Positions 44,131 through 53,583 are shown, counted from the stretch's first letter. The stretch is DNA of 64,000 nucleotides from Streptomyces soli (GCF_003999195.1 NZ_RJVR01000189.1:62001-126000); one strand, 5' to 3'. Notes: generated by a model from the sequence alone, not told the origin. Program-made: numbers and translations.

Positions 44131-44445
44131 GGTGTGCTCCCCTGTGTTGGCTAAAGCCGACTGAACGGTGACAGAGACACGCGGAAACGGTCAAGGGTGG
44201 TCGCCCGCGCGGTGACACGGGATGGACCCGAGGGAAATTCGGGACACACGGCGGCAATTGAGGGCGTCCGGAATTCCCCACATCAGTGGGGGCGTGCGGG
44301 GCCCCGCGAAATGCGCCGGTGGCAGACCGGCTCGAGGATCCCCGACCCCCAACCATTGAGGTCGAACTCCTGTCCCTTTATGGTCGGACGGCCACTCGAT
44401 TCCTTAACGGTGCGGAAACGCGGCGTTCGAAAGGATCACGCAGAC
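44131..44445. other. intergenic region upstream of the ketosynthase stub
   Basis: 315 bases between the allophanate hydrolase end and the ketosynthase stub, both on the minus strand. No convincing coding frame. It contains a short hairpin GCGGGGCCCCGC (44298-44309) and several GGTCA/GGTCG strings near 44189-44203, which could be regulatory. Presumably the promoter for the stub and monooxygenase gene. Confidence 0.4.
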
Positions 44446-46095
44446 TCACGAATCGGCGAGAAATGCGCGCCATCCGCCGTAGGTTGTGATGTCCATTGCC
44501 TTGCCGACCGCCTCCGGCTCGCACAGGAACCCGGGGGCCGTCGTGCCGTCCGCAAGCCCGACCCTGCCCAGCGCCATGGGGCGCGGCAGCGCGGCCAGTA
44601 GCGCGCCCAGCCCCTCGGTCGGCAGCTCCCAGACCTCGGCCTCGATGGCCGCGCCGCCGTCCGGGACCCGGACCAGGCCCGGCTTCGGCGGCTCCGTGTC
44701 GAGGGCGTACAGCCGGTACTCGGGCGCGGTACTGGTCGTGGCCACCAGCCGGGCCCCCAAGCCGAGCAGCTGGGGGTTGAGGGGCTGCCCCGACAGGTGG
44801 GCGCCGACGACCACGAGCTTCGCGGTCGGCTTGAGCAGCCGGGCGATGGCCGCCGTACGGTCGTCCGTGAAGCCACGGCCGAGCACCATCACCCCGAAGG
44901 GCAGCCCGTCCACCTCGCCGGCCGGGACGGCGATCCCGCACATGCCCAGCAGATTGGTGGAGTTGGTGAATCTGCCAAGGCGTGCGTTCGCGCCCAGCGG
45001 ATCGGCCGCCACCTCGGCCAGAGTGGGATGGCCGGGGGTCGTGGGCAGCAGCAGCGCATCCGCGTCACTCAGCTCCGCCATGGCCTGCGCACGCAGTGCG
45101 GCCAGTTTGTCCATGTCGGCGAACAGTCGGTGCGCCGGGAGGTCCCGGGCGGCCGTGATGATGCGGGCGACGGTGGGGTCGAGGGCCGGGTCGTCGGCAT
45201 GCTTGTCGATAAAGCCACCGACAGCGGTGTAGCGCTCCGCCACGAACGCGCCCTCATACAGCAGTTCAGCCGCCGCCGAGAACGCCGTGAGCTCAACACT
45301 GCGCAGCTCCGCGCCCGCCTCGGCGAGCCGCTGCGCGGCCGCTTCGAAAGCTTCCGCCCACCCCTTGTCCAGCTCACCGAGCTGATCCGTGGGCGGCACC
45401 GCGACCCGCCACGGCCCGGGCCGGCGGGCCGGCGGCTCCCCGGTCCGCCCTGCGGGCGAGGCGAGGAATCCGAAGGCGCGTTCCGCTTCCCGGATCGTAC
45501 GGGCGAACACCGTCACGCAGTCCACGCTCGCGCAGGCCGGCACAACCCCGGTCGGCGGGACCAGCCCGTACGTCGGCTTGATGCCGACGATTCCGTTGAA
45601 CGCCGCCGGCACGCGCCCCGAGCCCGCGGTGTCCGTCCCCAGCGCGATATCGGCGATCCCGAGCGCCACAGCAACGGCCGACCCACTGCTGCTGCCCCCG
45701 CTGACCCGCGCCGGGTCATACGCGTTGCGCACGGCGCCGTACGGGCTCCTGGTGCCGACCAGGCCCGTGGCGAACTGGTCCAGGTTCGTACTTCCCAGGA
45801 CGACGGCGCCCGCCTGCTTCAGCCGCGCCACGGCCGGGGCATCCCGCTCCGGCTCGTACGCGTACGAAGGGCACCCGGCGGTCGTGGGCAAGCCGGCGAT
45901 GTCGATGTTCCCCTTCACCGCAGCGGTCGTCCCGGCCAGCGGGAGGTGTTCCCCTGCGGCCAGGCGCGCGTCGATCGCGCGGGCCTCCGCCTCCACCTCG
46001 GCCTGCGGCCTGAGCCCGATCCAGATCTCGGGCCGGTCCACCTCGGCGATCTTCGTGTACGCGGCGCGTACGCGGCTGAGTGCAGGTCCGGTCAT
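44446..46095 (-). CDS. atzF: allophanate hydrolase
   Basis: 549-residue amidase that splits allophanate to ammonia and carbon dioxide. Amidase-signature triad elements are present: the lysine in TTAAVKGNIDIAG, the cis-serine in VSGGSSSGSAVAVALG and the nucleophile serine in GTDTAGSGRVPAAFNGIVGIKPTYG. The C-terminal domain (about 425-549) is complete, ending in GGWRAF. ATG at 46095 follows AAGGAGACG; an upstream in-frame ATG is weaker. It comes after the carboxylase gene on the same strand, but with an unusual 291-base gap that may hold its own promoter. Confidence 0.94.
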   Translation of the reverse strand: MTGPALSRVRAAYTKIAEVDRPEIWIGLRPQAEVEAEARAIDARLAAGEHLPLAGTTAAVKGNIDIAGLPTTAGCPSYAYEPERDAPAVARLKQAGAVVLGSTNLDQFATGLVGTRSPYGAVRNAYDPARVSGGSSSGSAVAVALGIADIALGTDTAGSGRVPAAFNGIVGIKPTYGLVPPTGVVPACASVDCVTVFARTIREAERAFGFLASPAGRTGEPPARRPGPWRVAVPPTDQLGELDKGWAEAFEAAAQRLAEAGAELRSVELTAFSAAAELLYEGAFVAERYTAVGGFIDKHADDPALDPTVARIITAARDLPAHRLFADMDKLAALRAQAMAELSDADALLLPTTPGHPTLAEVAADPLGANARLGRFTNSTNLLGMCGIAVPAGEVDGLPFGVMVLGRGFTDDRTAAIARLLKPTAKLVVVGAHLSGQPLNPQLLGLGARLVATTSTAPEYRLYALDTEPPKPGLVRVPDGGAAIEAEVWELPTEGLGALLAALPRPMALGRVGLADGTTAPGFLCEPEAVGKAMDITTYGGWRAFLADS

Positions 46096-46386
46096 CGCGT
46101 GCGTCTCCTTGTGGTGGTGGGGGCTGCCGGTCCGTGCCGGGACGAGGAGGTCAGGAACACCCACCGACCGGCAGCCGCCGTCGGCGCGGAGGGGGTGGGG
46201 CGGGGCGGGTCCGTAGAGACACTAAAGCGACGCAGAACGTCCGGTTCCGAGCTGGCGAGGAACAGAGTGGGCGACCACGCTGCTCCGGCCGCAAATCGAC
46301 TGCAGCGCCGTCTCATAGGACCCACCCCGACACGCCCCGACCCACCCACGAACCGAAGCCCCGCGCACCCCCACCCAGGGAGCCGC
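46096..46386. other. gap between carboxylase and allophanate hydrolase genes
   Basis: 291 bases with no credible gene. It is rich in GGGGT/CCCCAC repeats, for example GGGGTGGGGCGGGGCGGGTC (46194-46213) facing GACCCACCCCGACACGCCCC (46320-46339). Together they can form a long imperfect stem around a 106-base loop. No known riboswitch core was recognised. Confidence 0.4.
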
Positions 46387-49300
46387 TCACCCCGGCCCCA
46401 GCGTGAGCAACGCCGTACCGGCCGACACCTGATCGCCGGGGGCGACAAGAACCTCGGCGACGACGCCATCGGCGGGGGCCGAGACCGCGGACTCCATCTT
46501 CATGGCCTCAAGGGCGAGCAGCTTCTGCCCGGCCCGAACCCGCTCACCCGGACGCACAGCGACCTGCCAGACGCTGGCAGCGAATTCGGCCTCCACGGTG
46601 CACCCACCCTCCGGCACAGCGACGTCGGCCGTGGCCGGTGCGGGAGCAACAGCCGCCTCCGCACGGGCGAACTCGCCCGCCGCCTCCCACGCATCCCGCT
46701 CGGCCCCGAACGCGGCACCCTGACGGGCGCGAAACGCGGCAATCGAGTCCGCGTTCTCGGCAAGGAAACGCTGGTGCTCGGCGAGCGAGAACTCGCCGTC
46801 CTCGACCCGCAGGTGAAGCCGACCCGCAGCCATGTCGGCCCGCATATCGAGGAGTTCGTCGGCCTCGACGGGATACCACTTGATGCGGTCGAAGAACCGC
46901 AGCAGCCACGGCTGCCTGAGATGGGAGCCCGACCAGCTCGACCACACCTGGACCGTACGGCCCACGAACTGGTACCCCCCGGGCCCCTCCATCCCGTAAA
47001 CGCAGAGGTACGCACCCCCGATGCCCACCGAATTCTCGGCGGTCCACGTCCGCGCCGGGTTGTACTTCGTCGTGACGAGCCGGTGCCGGGGGTCGAGCGG
47101 CGTCGCAACCGGCGCGCCCAGGTACACGTCACCCAGCCCCAGCACCAGATACTCCGCGTCGAAGACCGTCCGGTAGACATCGTCCACGGACTCGAGGCCG
47201 TTGACACGGCGGATGAACTCGATGTTCCACGGGCACCATGGCGCGTCGTCCCGTACCCCCGCCATGTACCGGGCGATGGCCTCCCGCGTGGCCGGGTCGT
47301 CCCAGGACAGCGGCAGGTGCACCGTGCGGCTGGGCACGCGGAGCGCGTCCGTGGGGGGTAGCTGGGCCTCGGCCTCCTGGGCGAGGGCGAGGAGCTTGGC
47401 GGTCGGCAGGATGTCGGGGTCGACGTGGACCTGCAGGGACCGTATGCCGGGGGTGAGGTCGACGACGCCGGGGAGGGCGTCGGCAGTGAGGCGTTCGGCG
47501 AGGGCGTGCACCCGCATGCGCAGGGCGAGGTCGAGCTGCATGGGGCCGTACTCGATGAGCAGGTTGTCGTCGCCGCTGCGGCGGTACGTGACCGAGGGGC
47601 GGCCGTCGGTCTCGGGGAGGCGCCCGAGGACGCCGCCGTCCCGGAGAGCGGGCCGCGAGGCCACCGGCTGTACGGCGGGCGCGAGGCGGAGCGCCGCCGC
47701 CGCGTCCTCCGTCACGGGGACGAAGCGCACCGTGTCGCCGGGCCGGAACTGGCCGAGCTTCCAGCGCTGGCCGGTGACGATGGTGGCGGGGCAGACGAAG
47801 CCGCCGAGCGAGGGCCCGTCCGGCCCGAGCAGGACCGGCATGTCGCCGGTGTAGTCGACAGCGCCCACCGAATAGGGCGTGTCGTGGATGTTGGAGGGGT
47901 GAAGTCCCGCCTCGCCGCCGTCCGTTCGTGCCCAGCGCGGCTTGGGGCCGACCAGCCGCACCCCGGTCCGCGCCGAGTTGAAGTGGACCTTCCACTCGGC
48001 GGCGTAGAACTCCTGGATGTCCTCCTCGGTGAAGAACTCGGGCGCGGCGTGCGGCCCTTCGACCGCCCCGACCAGCCACTCGGCACCGAAAGAAGGCCGC
48101 CGGCCCTCGGGCACCGGCGTGCCCACCACCGTAGACCCGCCGTGCAGTACGTCACCCGCCCGCAGCGTCCGCCCGCCGTGGCCGCCGAAGCGCCCCAGCG
48201 TGAACGTGGCGGCGCTGCCGAGGAAGTCCGGCACGTCCAGGCCGCCGTCCGCGAAGAGGACGTACGTACGCAGGCCGTGCCCCCCGGGCGCCGGAACATC
48301 CAGCAACGCCCCCGCAGGGACGGTGAACGGCTCCCACTGGGGGACCGGCACCCCGTCGACCGTGACGGCGGCGGGGGCGCCGGTGACGCAGACAGTGGTG
48401 GCCCGGGTGAACCGCAACTGCGGCCCCTGGAGGGTGCATTCGAGCCCGGGGGCGCCCTCGTCATTGCCCAGGGCCTCGTTGCCGAGGCGGAAGGACAGGT
48501 CGTCCATCGGGCCGCAGGGCGGCACGCCGACGTGCCAGAGGCCGGTGCGGCCGGGCCAGTCCTGGACGGTGGTGAGGGTGCCCGCGCGGACGACCTCGAT
48601 GCGCGGGGTGGGGTCGGTGATCCCGTCGAGGGAGGCGGTGGTGTGGCCGGCGGCCCGGAGCGCGGGCGAGGCGGCGGCCGCGCGCAGCAGGCCGAGGTTG
48701 GTCTCGATGCCGTCGACGCGGGTCTCGGCGAGGGCCCGGGCCAGCCGGTCGAGGGCGTCGGCGCGGTCGGTGCCGTGCGCGATGATCTTGGCCAGCATCG
48801 GGTCGTACGAGGTCGTCACCTCGGTGCCCGTCTCGATCCAGGCGTCGACCCGCACGCCCTCGCCCTCCGGGAAGCGCACCCGCGTCAGCAGCCCCGCGCT
48901 CGGCCGGTGGCCCCGGCTGGGGTCCTCGGCGTAGACGCGGGCCTCGACGGCGTGACCGCGCGGGGCCTCCGGCGTGATGTCGAAGACCTCGCCGCGCGCG
49001 AGCCGCAGCATCCACTCCACCAGGTCTATGCCGTACGTCGCCTCGGTGACCGGATGCTCGACCTGCAGACGGGTGTTGACCTCCAGGAAGTACGCCTCGC
49101 CGCGCGCGGCGTCGTAGACGTACTCCACCGTGCCCGCCGACCGGTAGTCGACCGAGGCGCACAACGAGCGAGCGGTGTCAGCGAGTTGGCGGCGTACGGA
49201 GTCGGGGAGGCCGGGGGCGGGGGCTTCTTCCACCACCTTCTGGTTGCGGCGTTGCAGGGAGCAGTCGCGGTCGCCGAGGGTGACGACGCGGCCGTGGCCG

Positions 49301-49992
49301 TCGCCGAAGACCTGGACCTCGACATGGCGGGCGCGCTCCACCAGCCGTTCCAGGAACACCCTCCCTCCTTGCCCGCCCTCGGGCAGGAGGGGCCCAGCTC
49401 CGGAGAAGGACGCGGCGGCGACCCGTTGCACGCGGTCCCAGGACTCGGCGAGGTCGGCGGGGGAGTGGCAGGCCTGCATGCCGATGCCGCCGCCCCCGCC
49501 GGTGGCCTTGAGCATGACGGGGTAGCCGAGCGCGTCGGCTGCGGCGCGCGCCGCGTCCAGGCCGTCCAGCAGCCCGGTGCCGGGCAGCAGCGGCACCCCG
49601 GCGGCCTCGGCGGCGGCGCGGGCGGTGTGCTTGGCGCCGAAGAGCTCGAGCTGCTGCGGGGTCGGGCCGACGAAGACCAGGCCCTCGGCCTGGCAGCGGC
49701 GCGCGAAGTCCGCGTCCTCGGACAGGAATCCGTACCCCGGGTGGATCGCGCCGGCGCCCGTGCGGCGGGCGGCCTCCAGCACGGCGTCGACGTCCAGGTA
49801 GCTGGCCTTGGCCGGGGCGGGCCCGAGCCGTACGGCCTCGTCGGCGAGGCGGACATGGGGGGCGGAGCGGTCGGGGTCGGAGTAGACCGCGACGGTACGA
49901 AGGCCGAGGCGGCGGGCGGTGCGGATGATGCGGGCGGCGATCTCGCCGCGGTTGGCGACCAGGAGGGTGTCAAAGCCCGGCGTACGGCTCAT
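46387..49992 (-). CDS. biotin-dependent urea/guanidine carboxylase
   Basis: 1201-residue biotin enzyme with the full urea carboxylase plan: biotin carboxylase (about 8-450; VANRGEIAARIIRTARRLG, KATGGGGGIGMQ, EVNTRLQVEHPVTE), KipA/KipI-type carboxyltransferase domains (about 475-1080; TVQDWPGRTGLWHVGVPPCGPMD, HPSNIHDTPYSVGAVDYTGD) and a C-terminal biotinyl domain with LEAMKMES, K1165 being the biotinylated lysine. It carboxylates urea, or guanidine, to feed allophanate hydrolase. ATG at 49992 overlaps the DUF1989 gene stop by 4 bases. The DUF1989 pair points to guanidine as substrate. Confidence 0.94.
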   Translation of the reverse strand: MSRTPGFDTLLVANRGEIAARIIRTARRLGLRTVAVYSDPDRSAPHVRLADEAVRLGPAPAKASYLDVDAVLEAARRTGAGAIHPGYGFLSEDADFARRCQAEGLVFVGPTPQQLELFGAKHTARAAAEAAGVPLLPGTGLLDGLDAARAAADALGYPVMLKATGGGGGIGMQACHSPADLAESWDRVQRVAAASFSGAGPLLPEGGQGGRVFLERLVERARHVEVQVFGDGHGRVVTLGDRDCSLQRRNQKVVEEAPAPGLPDSVRRQLADTARSLCASVDYRSAGTVEYVYDAARGEAYFLEVNTRLQVEHPVTEATYGIDLVEWMLRLARGEVFDITPEAPRGHAVEARVYAEDPSRGHRPSAGLLTRVRFPEGEGVRVDAWIETGTEVTTSYDPMLAKIIAHGTDRADALDRLARALAETRVDGIETNLGLLRAAAASPALRAAGHTTASLDGITDPTPRIEVVRAGTLTTVQDWPGRTGLWHVGVPPCGPMDDLSFRLGNEALGNDEGAPGLECTLQGPQLRFTRATTVCVTGAPAAVTVDGVPVPQWEPFTVPAGALLDVPAPGGHGLRTYVLFADGGLDVPDFLGSAATFTLGRFGGHGGRTLRAGDVLHGGSTVVGTPVPEGRRPSFGAEWLVGAVEGPHAAPEFFTEEDIQEFYAAEWKVHFNSARTGVRLVGPKPRWARTDGGEAGLHPSNIHDTPYSVGAVDYTGDMPVLLGPDGPSLGGFVCPATIVTGQRWKLGQFRPGDTVRFVPVTEDAAAALRLAPAVQPVASRPALRDGGVLGRLPETDGRPSVTYRRSGDDNLLIEYGPMQLDLALRMRVHALAERLTADALPGVVDLTPGIRSLQVHVDPDILPTAKLLALAQEAEAQLPPTDALRVPSRTVHLPLSWDDPATREAIARYMAGVRDDAPWCPWNIEFIRRVNGLESVDDVYRTVFDAEYLVLGLGDVYLGAPVATPLDPRHRLVTTKYNPARTWTAENSVGIGGAYLCVYGMEGPGGYQFVGRTVQVWSSWSGSHLRQPWLLRFFDRIKWYPVEADELLDMRADMAAGRLHLRVEDGEFSLAEHQRFLAENADSIAAFRARQGAAFGAERDAWEAAGEFARAEAAVAPAPATADVAVPEGGCTVEAEFAASVWQVAVRPGERVRAGQKLLALEAMKMESAVSAPADGVVAEVLVAPGDQVSAGTALLTLGPG

Positions 49993-50597
49993 GCGGCGCC
50001 CTCGGTGATCGTCATGCGTACGGGGGTGGGGTCGAAGCCGTTGCAGGGGTTGTTGATCTGCGGGCAGTTGGAGACCAGGACGAGGACGTCGGTCTCGGCG
50101 CGCAGCACGACCTTCAGGCCGGGGGAGGAGATGCCGTCGACGATGCCGAGGGTGCCGTCCTCCTCGACGGGGACGTTCATGTACCAGTTGATGTTGCTGA
50201 CCAGGTCGCGCTTGCCGAGGCCGTGCTTGGCGCCCTCGGCGAGGAAGTTCTCCACGCAGGCGTGCTGGGACCAGGTGTGGTGGCCGTAGCGCAGAGTGTT
50301 GGATTCCTTGGAGCAGGCGCCGCCGACGGTGTCGTGGCGTCCGCAGGTGTCCTCGACGACGGTCATGAGCGGGGTGTGCTCGTTGGAGAGCAGCACGCTG
50401 CCGGTGGTCAGGAAGATGTTGCCCTGCGCGTGGATGGTGTCGGGCGCGCTGTAGCGGACGGCGGTGTCGTGGGCGTCGTACAGCAGGCAGTCCACGGCCT
50501 GGTTGCCGCCGAGGTCGGTGATGGCGAGGTGCTCACCCTTGCTGACGACCGCGGACCACGGCGCGCGGGCCGGAACGACGGTGCTGGTCACCTTCAT
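49989..50597 (-). CDS. DUF1989 protein, urea amidolyase-associated type 2 (carboxyguanidine deiminase subunit candidate)
   Basis: 202-residue DUF1989 family protein. Visible marks are KGEHLAITDLGGNQAVDCLLYDA, FLTTGSVLLSNEHTPLMTV, EDTCGRHDTVGGACS, NINWYMNVPVEEDG and VLVLVSNCPQINNPCNGFDPTP, with several conserved histidines and cysteines that may bind metal. Work on these DUF1989 pairs has reassigned them as the two subunits of carboxyguanidine deiminase, acting between guanidine carboxylase and allophanate hydrolase. ATG at 50597 overlaps the previous gene by 4 bases; its end overlaps the carboxylase by 4, so all three are coupled. Confidence 0.9.
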   Translation of the reverse strand: MKVTSTVVPARAPWSAVVSKGEHLAITDLGGNQAVDCLLYDAHDTAVRYSAPDTIHAQGNIFLTTGSVLLSNEHTPLMTVVEDTCGRHDTVGGACSKESNTLRYGHHTWSQHACVENFLAEGAKHGLGKRDLVSNINWYMNVPVEEDGTLGIVDGISSPGLKVVLRAETDVLVLVSNCPQINNPCNGFDPTPVRMTITEGAA

Positions 50598-51430
50598 TGG
50601 ATCCCCCTGGCGGCGAGGTGGTCGTCGGTGTTGAGAAAGGCGCGGCGGCCCTCGGGCGTGGCGTCCCAGAGCCGGTCGCCGGGCGCTGTGGGCGCGGCCC
50701 GCCAGGCCAGCACCTCCAGCGGCGTGCACACGTAGTCGGGGCGCGGGTCCACCGGGTGCGGGACGTTGGCGATCAGTACGGTCAGCGGCTGCTCGGCCCG
50801 CAGGGTCACCGACGCCCCCGGCCCGGCGGATCCGGTGAACTCGAGCTTGCCGTCGGCCACGACCCGTACGCCCTGGAAGAAAGACAGGGACGGTGGCAGA
50901 TCGCGTGGCTCCAGCCCGTTCTTCAGCGCGGCAAGTTTCAGCAGCTCGCGCCCGGCGGGGGAGGGGCCCTGCGGTGAACCGTCGCCGTAGCGCTGGGTGT
51001 TGCGTACGGCGGTGGAGGTGCCGCACAGCGCGTCGTGGCGGGAGCTGGTGTCGGCGACGACGGAGGCGAGGACGCGGCCCTGGTCGGACAGGAGCAGATG
51101 GCCTTCGCCGACGTACGCGTTCCAGAGGACCTTGACGGTGTCGGCGGCGTTGAGCCGCTCCCAGGGGCGGCCGTCCGCGTAGAGCAGCACGTGGGCGCAG
51201 GCGTCGCCGGCCAGGTCGGTGAGGCGCAGCTCGGTGCCGCGGGCGATGACTTTGTGCGTGTAGTTGCCGCCGGCCACGGTCTCGGCCCAGACGATGCGGT
51301 CCGGCGCGACGCCGGCCGGGGGGTTGGGCCAGGCGCCGGCGGGGAGAGTGGGCATGGTGTCGACCTGTGTGCCCTCCTGGGCGCGGGCATGGTCGCGGGC
51401 CCCGTATGTCGAGCCTGTCCCTGTCGCCAC
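50594..51430 (-). CDS. DUF1989 protein, urea amidolyase-associated type 1 (carboxyguanidine deiminase subunit candidate)
   Basis: 278-residue DUF1989 protein, first gene of the operon. It shows GGNYTHKVIARGTELRLTDLAGDACAHVLLY, RLNAADTVKVLWNAY, HLLLSDQGRVLASVVADTSSRHDALCGTS, FFQGVRVVADGKLEF and IANVPHPVDPRPDYVCTPLEVLAW. It pairs with the next gene, probably as a heteromeric deiminase. GTG at 51430 is preferred over GTG 51439 because GGAGG lies 8 bases upstream of it. A 22-bp palindrome sits 26 bases before this start, with the divergent TetR gene beyond. Confidence 0.88.
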   Translation of the reverse strand: MATGTGSTYGARDHARAQEGTQVDTMPTLPAGAWPNPPAGVAPDRIVWAETVAGGNYTHKVIARGTELRLTDLAGDACAHVLLYADGRPWERLNAADTVKVLWNAYVGEGHLLLSDQGRVLASVVADTSSRHDALCGTSTAVRNTQRYGDGSPQGPSPAGRELLKLAALKNGLEPRDLPPSLSFFQGVRVVADGKLEFTGSAGPGASVTLRAEQPLTVLIANVPHPVDPRPDYVCTPLEVLAWRAAPTAPGDRLWDATPEGRRAFLNTDDHLAARGIQ

Positions 51431-51456
51431 GGCTTCCACCTCCGGTTCGACGGTCT

Positions 51457-51478
51457 ATTTCTGTCGCACGACAGAAAT
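51457..51478. promoter_or_regulatory. TetR-type operator in front of the carboxylase operon
   Basis: Perfect palindrome: ATTTCTGTCG, two bases, CGACAGAAAT. It lies 26 bases before the first operon gene and 98 bases before the divergent TetR gene. The same palindrome with one changed base is found 28 bases before the APC permease gene at 59404-59425. Regulation by the adjacent TetR protein is inferred. Confidence 0.75.
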
Positions 51479-51576
51479 TAAGCGGGCGTGGCTTCGCCCC
51501 GATTGCCCGGCTGTTTCGGGGGAGTTACCGACCGCTCACGCCGGGACCGCCCGCGCGCGTGTGCGACGATCGTCCG

Positions 51577-52263
51577 GTGAGCACCTCGGGACGGCGCGTC
51601 GGACGGCCGCGCGCGCAGACGCGACCGGACAGCGGCCTGTCCGCCCGCGAGGAACTCCTCATGGCCGCCGCCGAACTCTTCACCGAGCGCGGATACGCCG
51701 CCACCACGACCCGCGCCGTCGCCGAGCGGGCCGGCATGCGCCAGGCTTCGATGTACCACTACTTCGGCGGCAAGGAGGATCTCCTCGCCGCTCTCCTCGA
51801 AGGCACCGTACGGCCCTCCCTCGACCTAGCCCTCGGCCTCGCCGCCCGCCACGAGGTCCCCGCTGAGGCCCGGCTCTGGGCCCTGTGCCGCGCCGACGCC
51901 GCCCTTCTGTGCGGCGGCCCCCACAACCTCGGCGCGCTCTATCTGCTGCCCGAGGTCCGGGCCGACCGCTTCGCCGCCTTCCGCGCCGTCCGCGAGGACC
52001 TCAAGACCGCCTACGCAGGGCTCCTCGCCGCCACCACCGCGGGGGCCGACCTCGCGCCCGCGGATCTCGCGCTGCGTGCCGACCTCGTCTTCGGCCTCAT
52101 CGAGAGCGTCATCCTCATCCGGCGCGCCTCCCCGGACCACGACCACGACCACGCCGCCTTCGCCTCCGCCACAGCCGACGCCGCACTGCGCGTCGCCGGC
52201 TGCGCCGAACACGTATTCCCCAAGCTCCGCCGCGAGGGCGAGGCCCTGCTGGCCTCGCCCTGA
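51577..52263 (+). CDS. TetR-family regulator of the guanidine/urea operon
   Basis: 228-residue TetR regulator. Its helix-turn-helix is AREELLMAAAELFTERGYAATTTRAVAERAGMRQASMYHYFGGKEDLLAALL (about 25-75); the ligand domain is variable, with a histidine/aspartate-rich PDHDHDHAAF segment near 197-206. GTG at 51577 begins shortly before the HTH. Divergent from the DUF1989/carboxylase operon; it probably binds the palindrome at 51457-51478 and the copy before the permease. The inducer may be guanidine or a carboxylated product. Confidence 0.9.
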   Translation: MSTSGRRVGRPRAQTRPDSGLSAREELLMAAAELFTERGYAATTTRAVAERAGMRQASMYHYFGGKEDLLAALLEGTVRPSLDLALGLAARHEVPAEARLWALCRADAALLCGGPHNLGALYLLPEVRADRFAAFRAVREDLKTAYAGLLAATTAGADLAPADLALRADLVFGLIESVILIRRASPDHDHDHAAFASATADAALRVAGCAEHVFPKLRREGEALLASP

Positions 52264-52392
52264 GCGGCGGCGAACTACTCCTCGTCCAGGCGGCCCGCCA
52301 GGCCGACCAGGTCCGGGAGCCGGAGCACACGCAGTTCAACGAGGTGATCGACCACATCACGTCGCAGTCGGGCTGACACGCCACCCCACACG
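52264..52392 (+). other. possible coding remnant after the TetR gene
   Basis: In frame +3 this stretch reads LSGGELLLVQAARQADQVRE and PEHTQFNEVIDHITSQSG before a stop at 52374-52376. It looks like a protein C terminus, but has no start codon of its own and no recognised family; the open frame upstream is the TetR gene out of frame. It may be a fragment left by rearrangement. Confidence 0.25.
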
Positions 52393-52422
52393 ACCGGACG
52401 GGCTCAGGCGAGCCCGTCCGGT
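52393..52422. terminator. hairpin after the TetR gene
   Basis: Perfect 13-bp stem ACCGGACGGGCTC (52393-52405) with its complement at 52410-52422 around AGGC. Probably terminates the TetR transcript from the left and any minus-strand transcript from the right. Confidence 0.75.
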
Positions 52423-52436
52423 GAATTGAGCCGCAC

Positions 52437-52580
52437 TCAGCCGGCCACGGCTTGCGCCGCCTGCTCGCGTCGGAGGCGGGCGATGGCCTCGTCGACCCCT
52501 TGGAGAGCGGTCTCGGTCTCGCAGCGGCGGGCCGCCAGGGCCGCCGCCGTGCGGGGCCCGGGGACGGAGGCGGTGTTCAT
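52437..52580 (-). pseudogene. short frame resembling a transposition accessory protein (DUF6262-like) start
   Basis: 47 codons reading MNTASVPGPRTAAALAARRC, then ETETALQGVDEAIARLRRE and AAQAVAG before TGA. The pattern of an alanine/arginine-rich helix with ETxxALxxxDxAIxxL resembles the beginning of the small accessory proteins that follow Tn554-type integrases, which normally go on for about 70 more residues. Its ATG overlaps the stop of an open frame from upstream (ATGA), whose acidic tail could be the C terminus of such an integrase. It looks like a remnant of a mobile element; the assignment is weak. Confidence 0.35.
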
Positions 52581-52914
52581 GCGGCGTCCTGTTCGGGGTC
52601 GTCACCGTCGGCTGTGCACGTATCGCTGTACTCGCCCTCCTGGTCGCTGCCCGCAGCGGCGGCGGGCACAGTCTTCCAGCGTGATCATGGGACGTAGACA
52701 CACATGATCGCTGGGACCGTGCCTGTTTCACACCTCCGCAGAGTGGGCCAGAGCCGCAGACCGGACGACCTCGCTCATAGCGACTTCATGCCGAAGCCCT
52801 CAAAGAGATACCAGGCGGCAGACATGGTGATCTTCGTCGCCGTGGACCTCGACTCAGATCGAAGCGGGAAAGGCGTCGCGTGAACGCATTGTTTCCGACA
52901 TCGGCCGCTGAGAC
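52581..52914. other. intergenic and decayed sequence before the transporter remnant
   Basis: 334 bases. The left part in minus orientation may be the last codons of a recombinase gene (acidic stretch ending EQDAA). The right part has no readable gene; a frame from 52789 reads MPKPSKRYQAADMVIFVAVD and stops. Base composition is more mixed than in the flanking core genes. Confidence 0.35.
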
Positions 52915-53583
52915 TTGCTCATGGGCGTGGCCTTCGGATTCTCGTTCGTCCTCATCCTGGTGTCCTCCATGTCCCTGATCACCGCAGATATGGCGGCGGG
53001 CCTCATCGCGATCTTGGAACGCCACATGACTCCGCTGCAGTATCTTCGATTCATGTGCCTGGGCTGGACCGGAAACATCGTCGGCGCATTCGTCTTCGTC
53101 GGTATCGCTGCCTGCGCCGGTGGCCCCTACACGTCGGTTCCGTTCCTCGCGCACGCCTACACGGTTGGTTTGGCCAAGAGCGGAACGTCGAATTTCTCGA
53201 CATTCCTGCTCGCGCTACTCTGCACCTGGTTCCTGCAGACCACCATGTTCATGTTCTTCAAAGCGCGGACTGACCTTGCCCGTATGTCATTCGCTTTCTA
53301 CGGTCCGTTCGCCTTCGTCATCGGCATGACGGAGCACGTCATCGCCAACGTGGGGTTCATCGGCTTCCCTCTACTGCTCCAGTTCGCCCACTCGTCCGGC
53401 GCCCTCCCGGGTGTCGCCACCAGCCTTTCCTGGGGCATGGGTGCCCACGGGCTGCTGCGCAACCTCCTCTGGGCGACGCTCGGCAACCTGGTCGGCGGCA
53501 CGGTTTTCGTGGCGGGTCCGTTCTGGCTGATCGCCGCCACGCGAAACCGGGGTACCGGCGTCGCCGCGACCCGCAGTGCCTGA
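52915..53583 (+). pseudogene. formate/nitrite transporter family protein, N-terminally truncated
   Basis: 222 residues matching the FNT channel family from the second membrane span onward: LMGVAFGFSFVLILVSSMSL, RFMCLGWTGNIVGAFVFVG, then MSFAFYGPFAFVIGMTEHVIANVGFIGFPLLLQ with the conserved central histidine, and NLLWATLGNLVGGTVFVAGPFWLIAA. Full-length members have about 270 residues; the first span and the N-terminal helix are missing, and a TGA lies directly before the TTG used as start. The product is probably non-functional, though the remaining frame is intact. A large palindrome follows the stop. Confidence 0.75.

Noticed and set aside
47425-50289. 954-codon plus-strand open frame across the carboxylase gene
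   Set aside because: Antisense shadow of the biotin carboxylase gene; no protein motif and only a consequence of high GC at third positions.
51431-51576. Guanidine-I (ykkC) riboswitch expected before the DUF1989/carboxylase operon
   Set aside because: Only 26 bases separate the operator from the start codon and no conserved riboswitch core is seen; control by a TetR operator explains the layout better.
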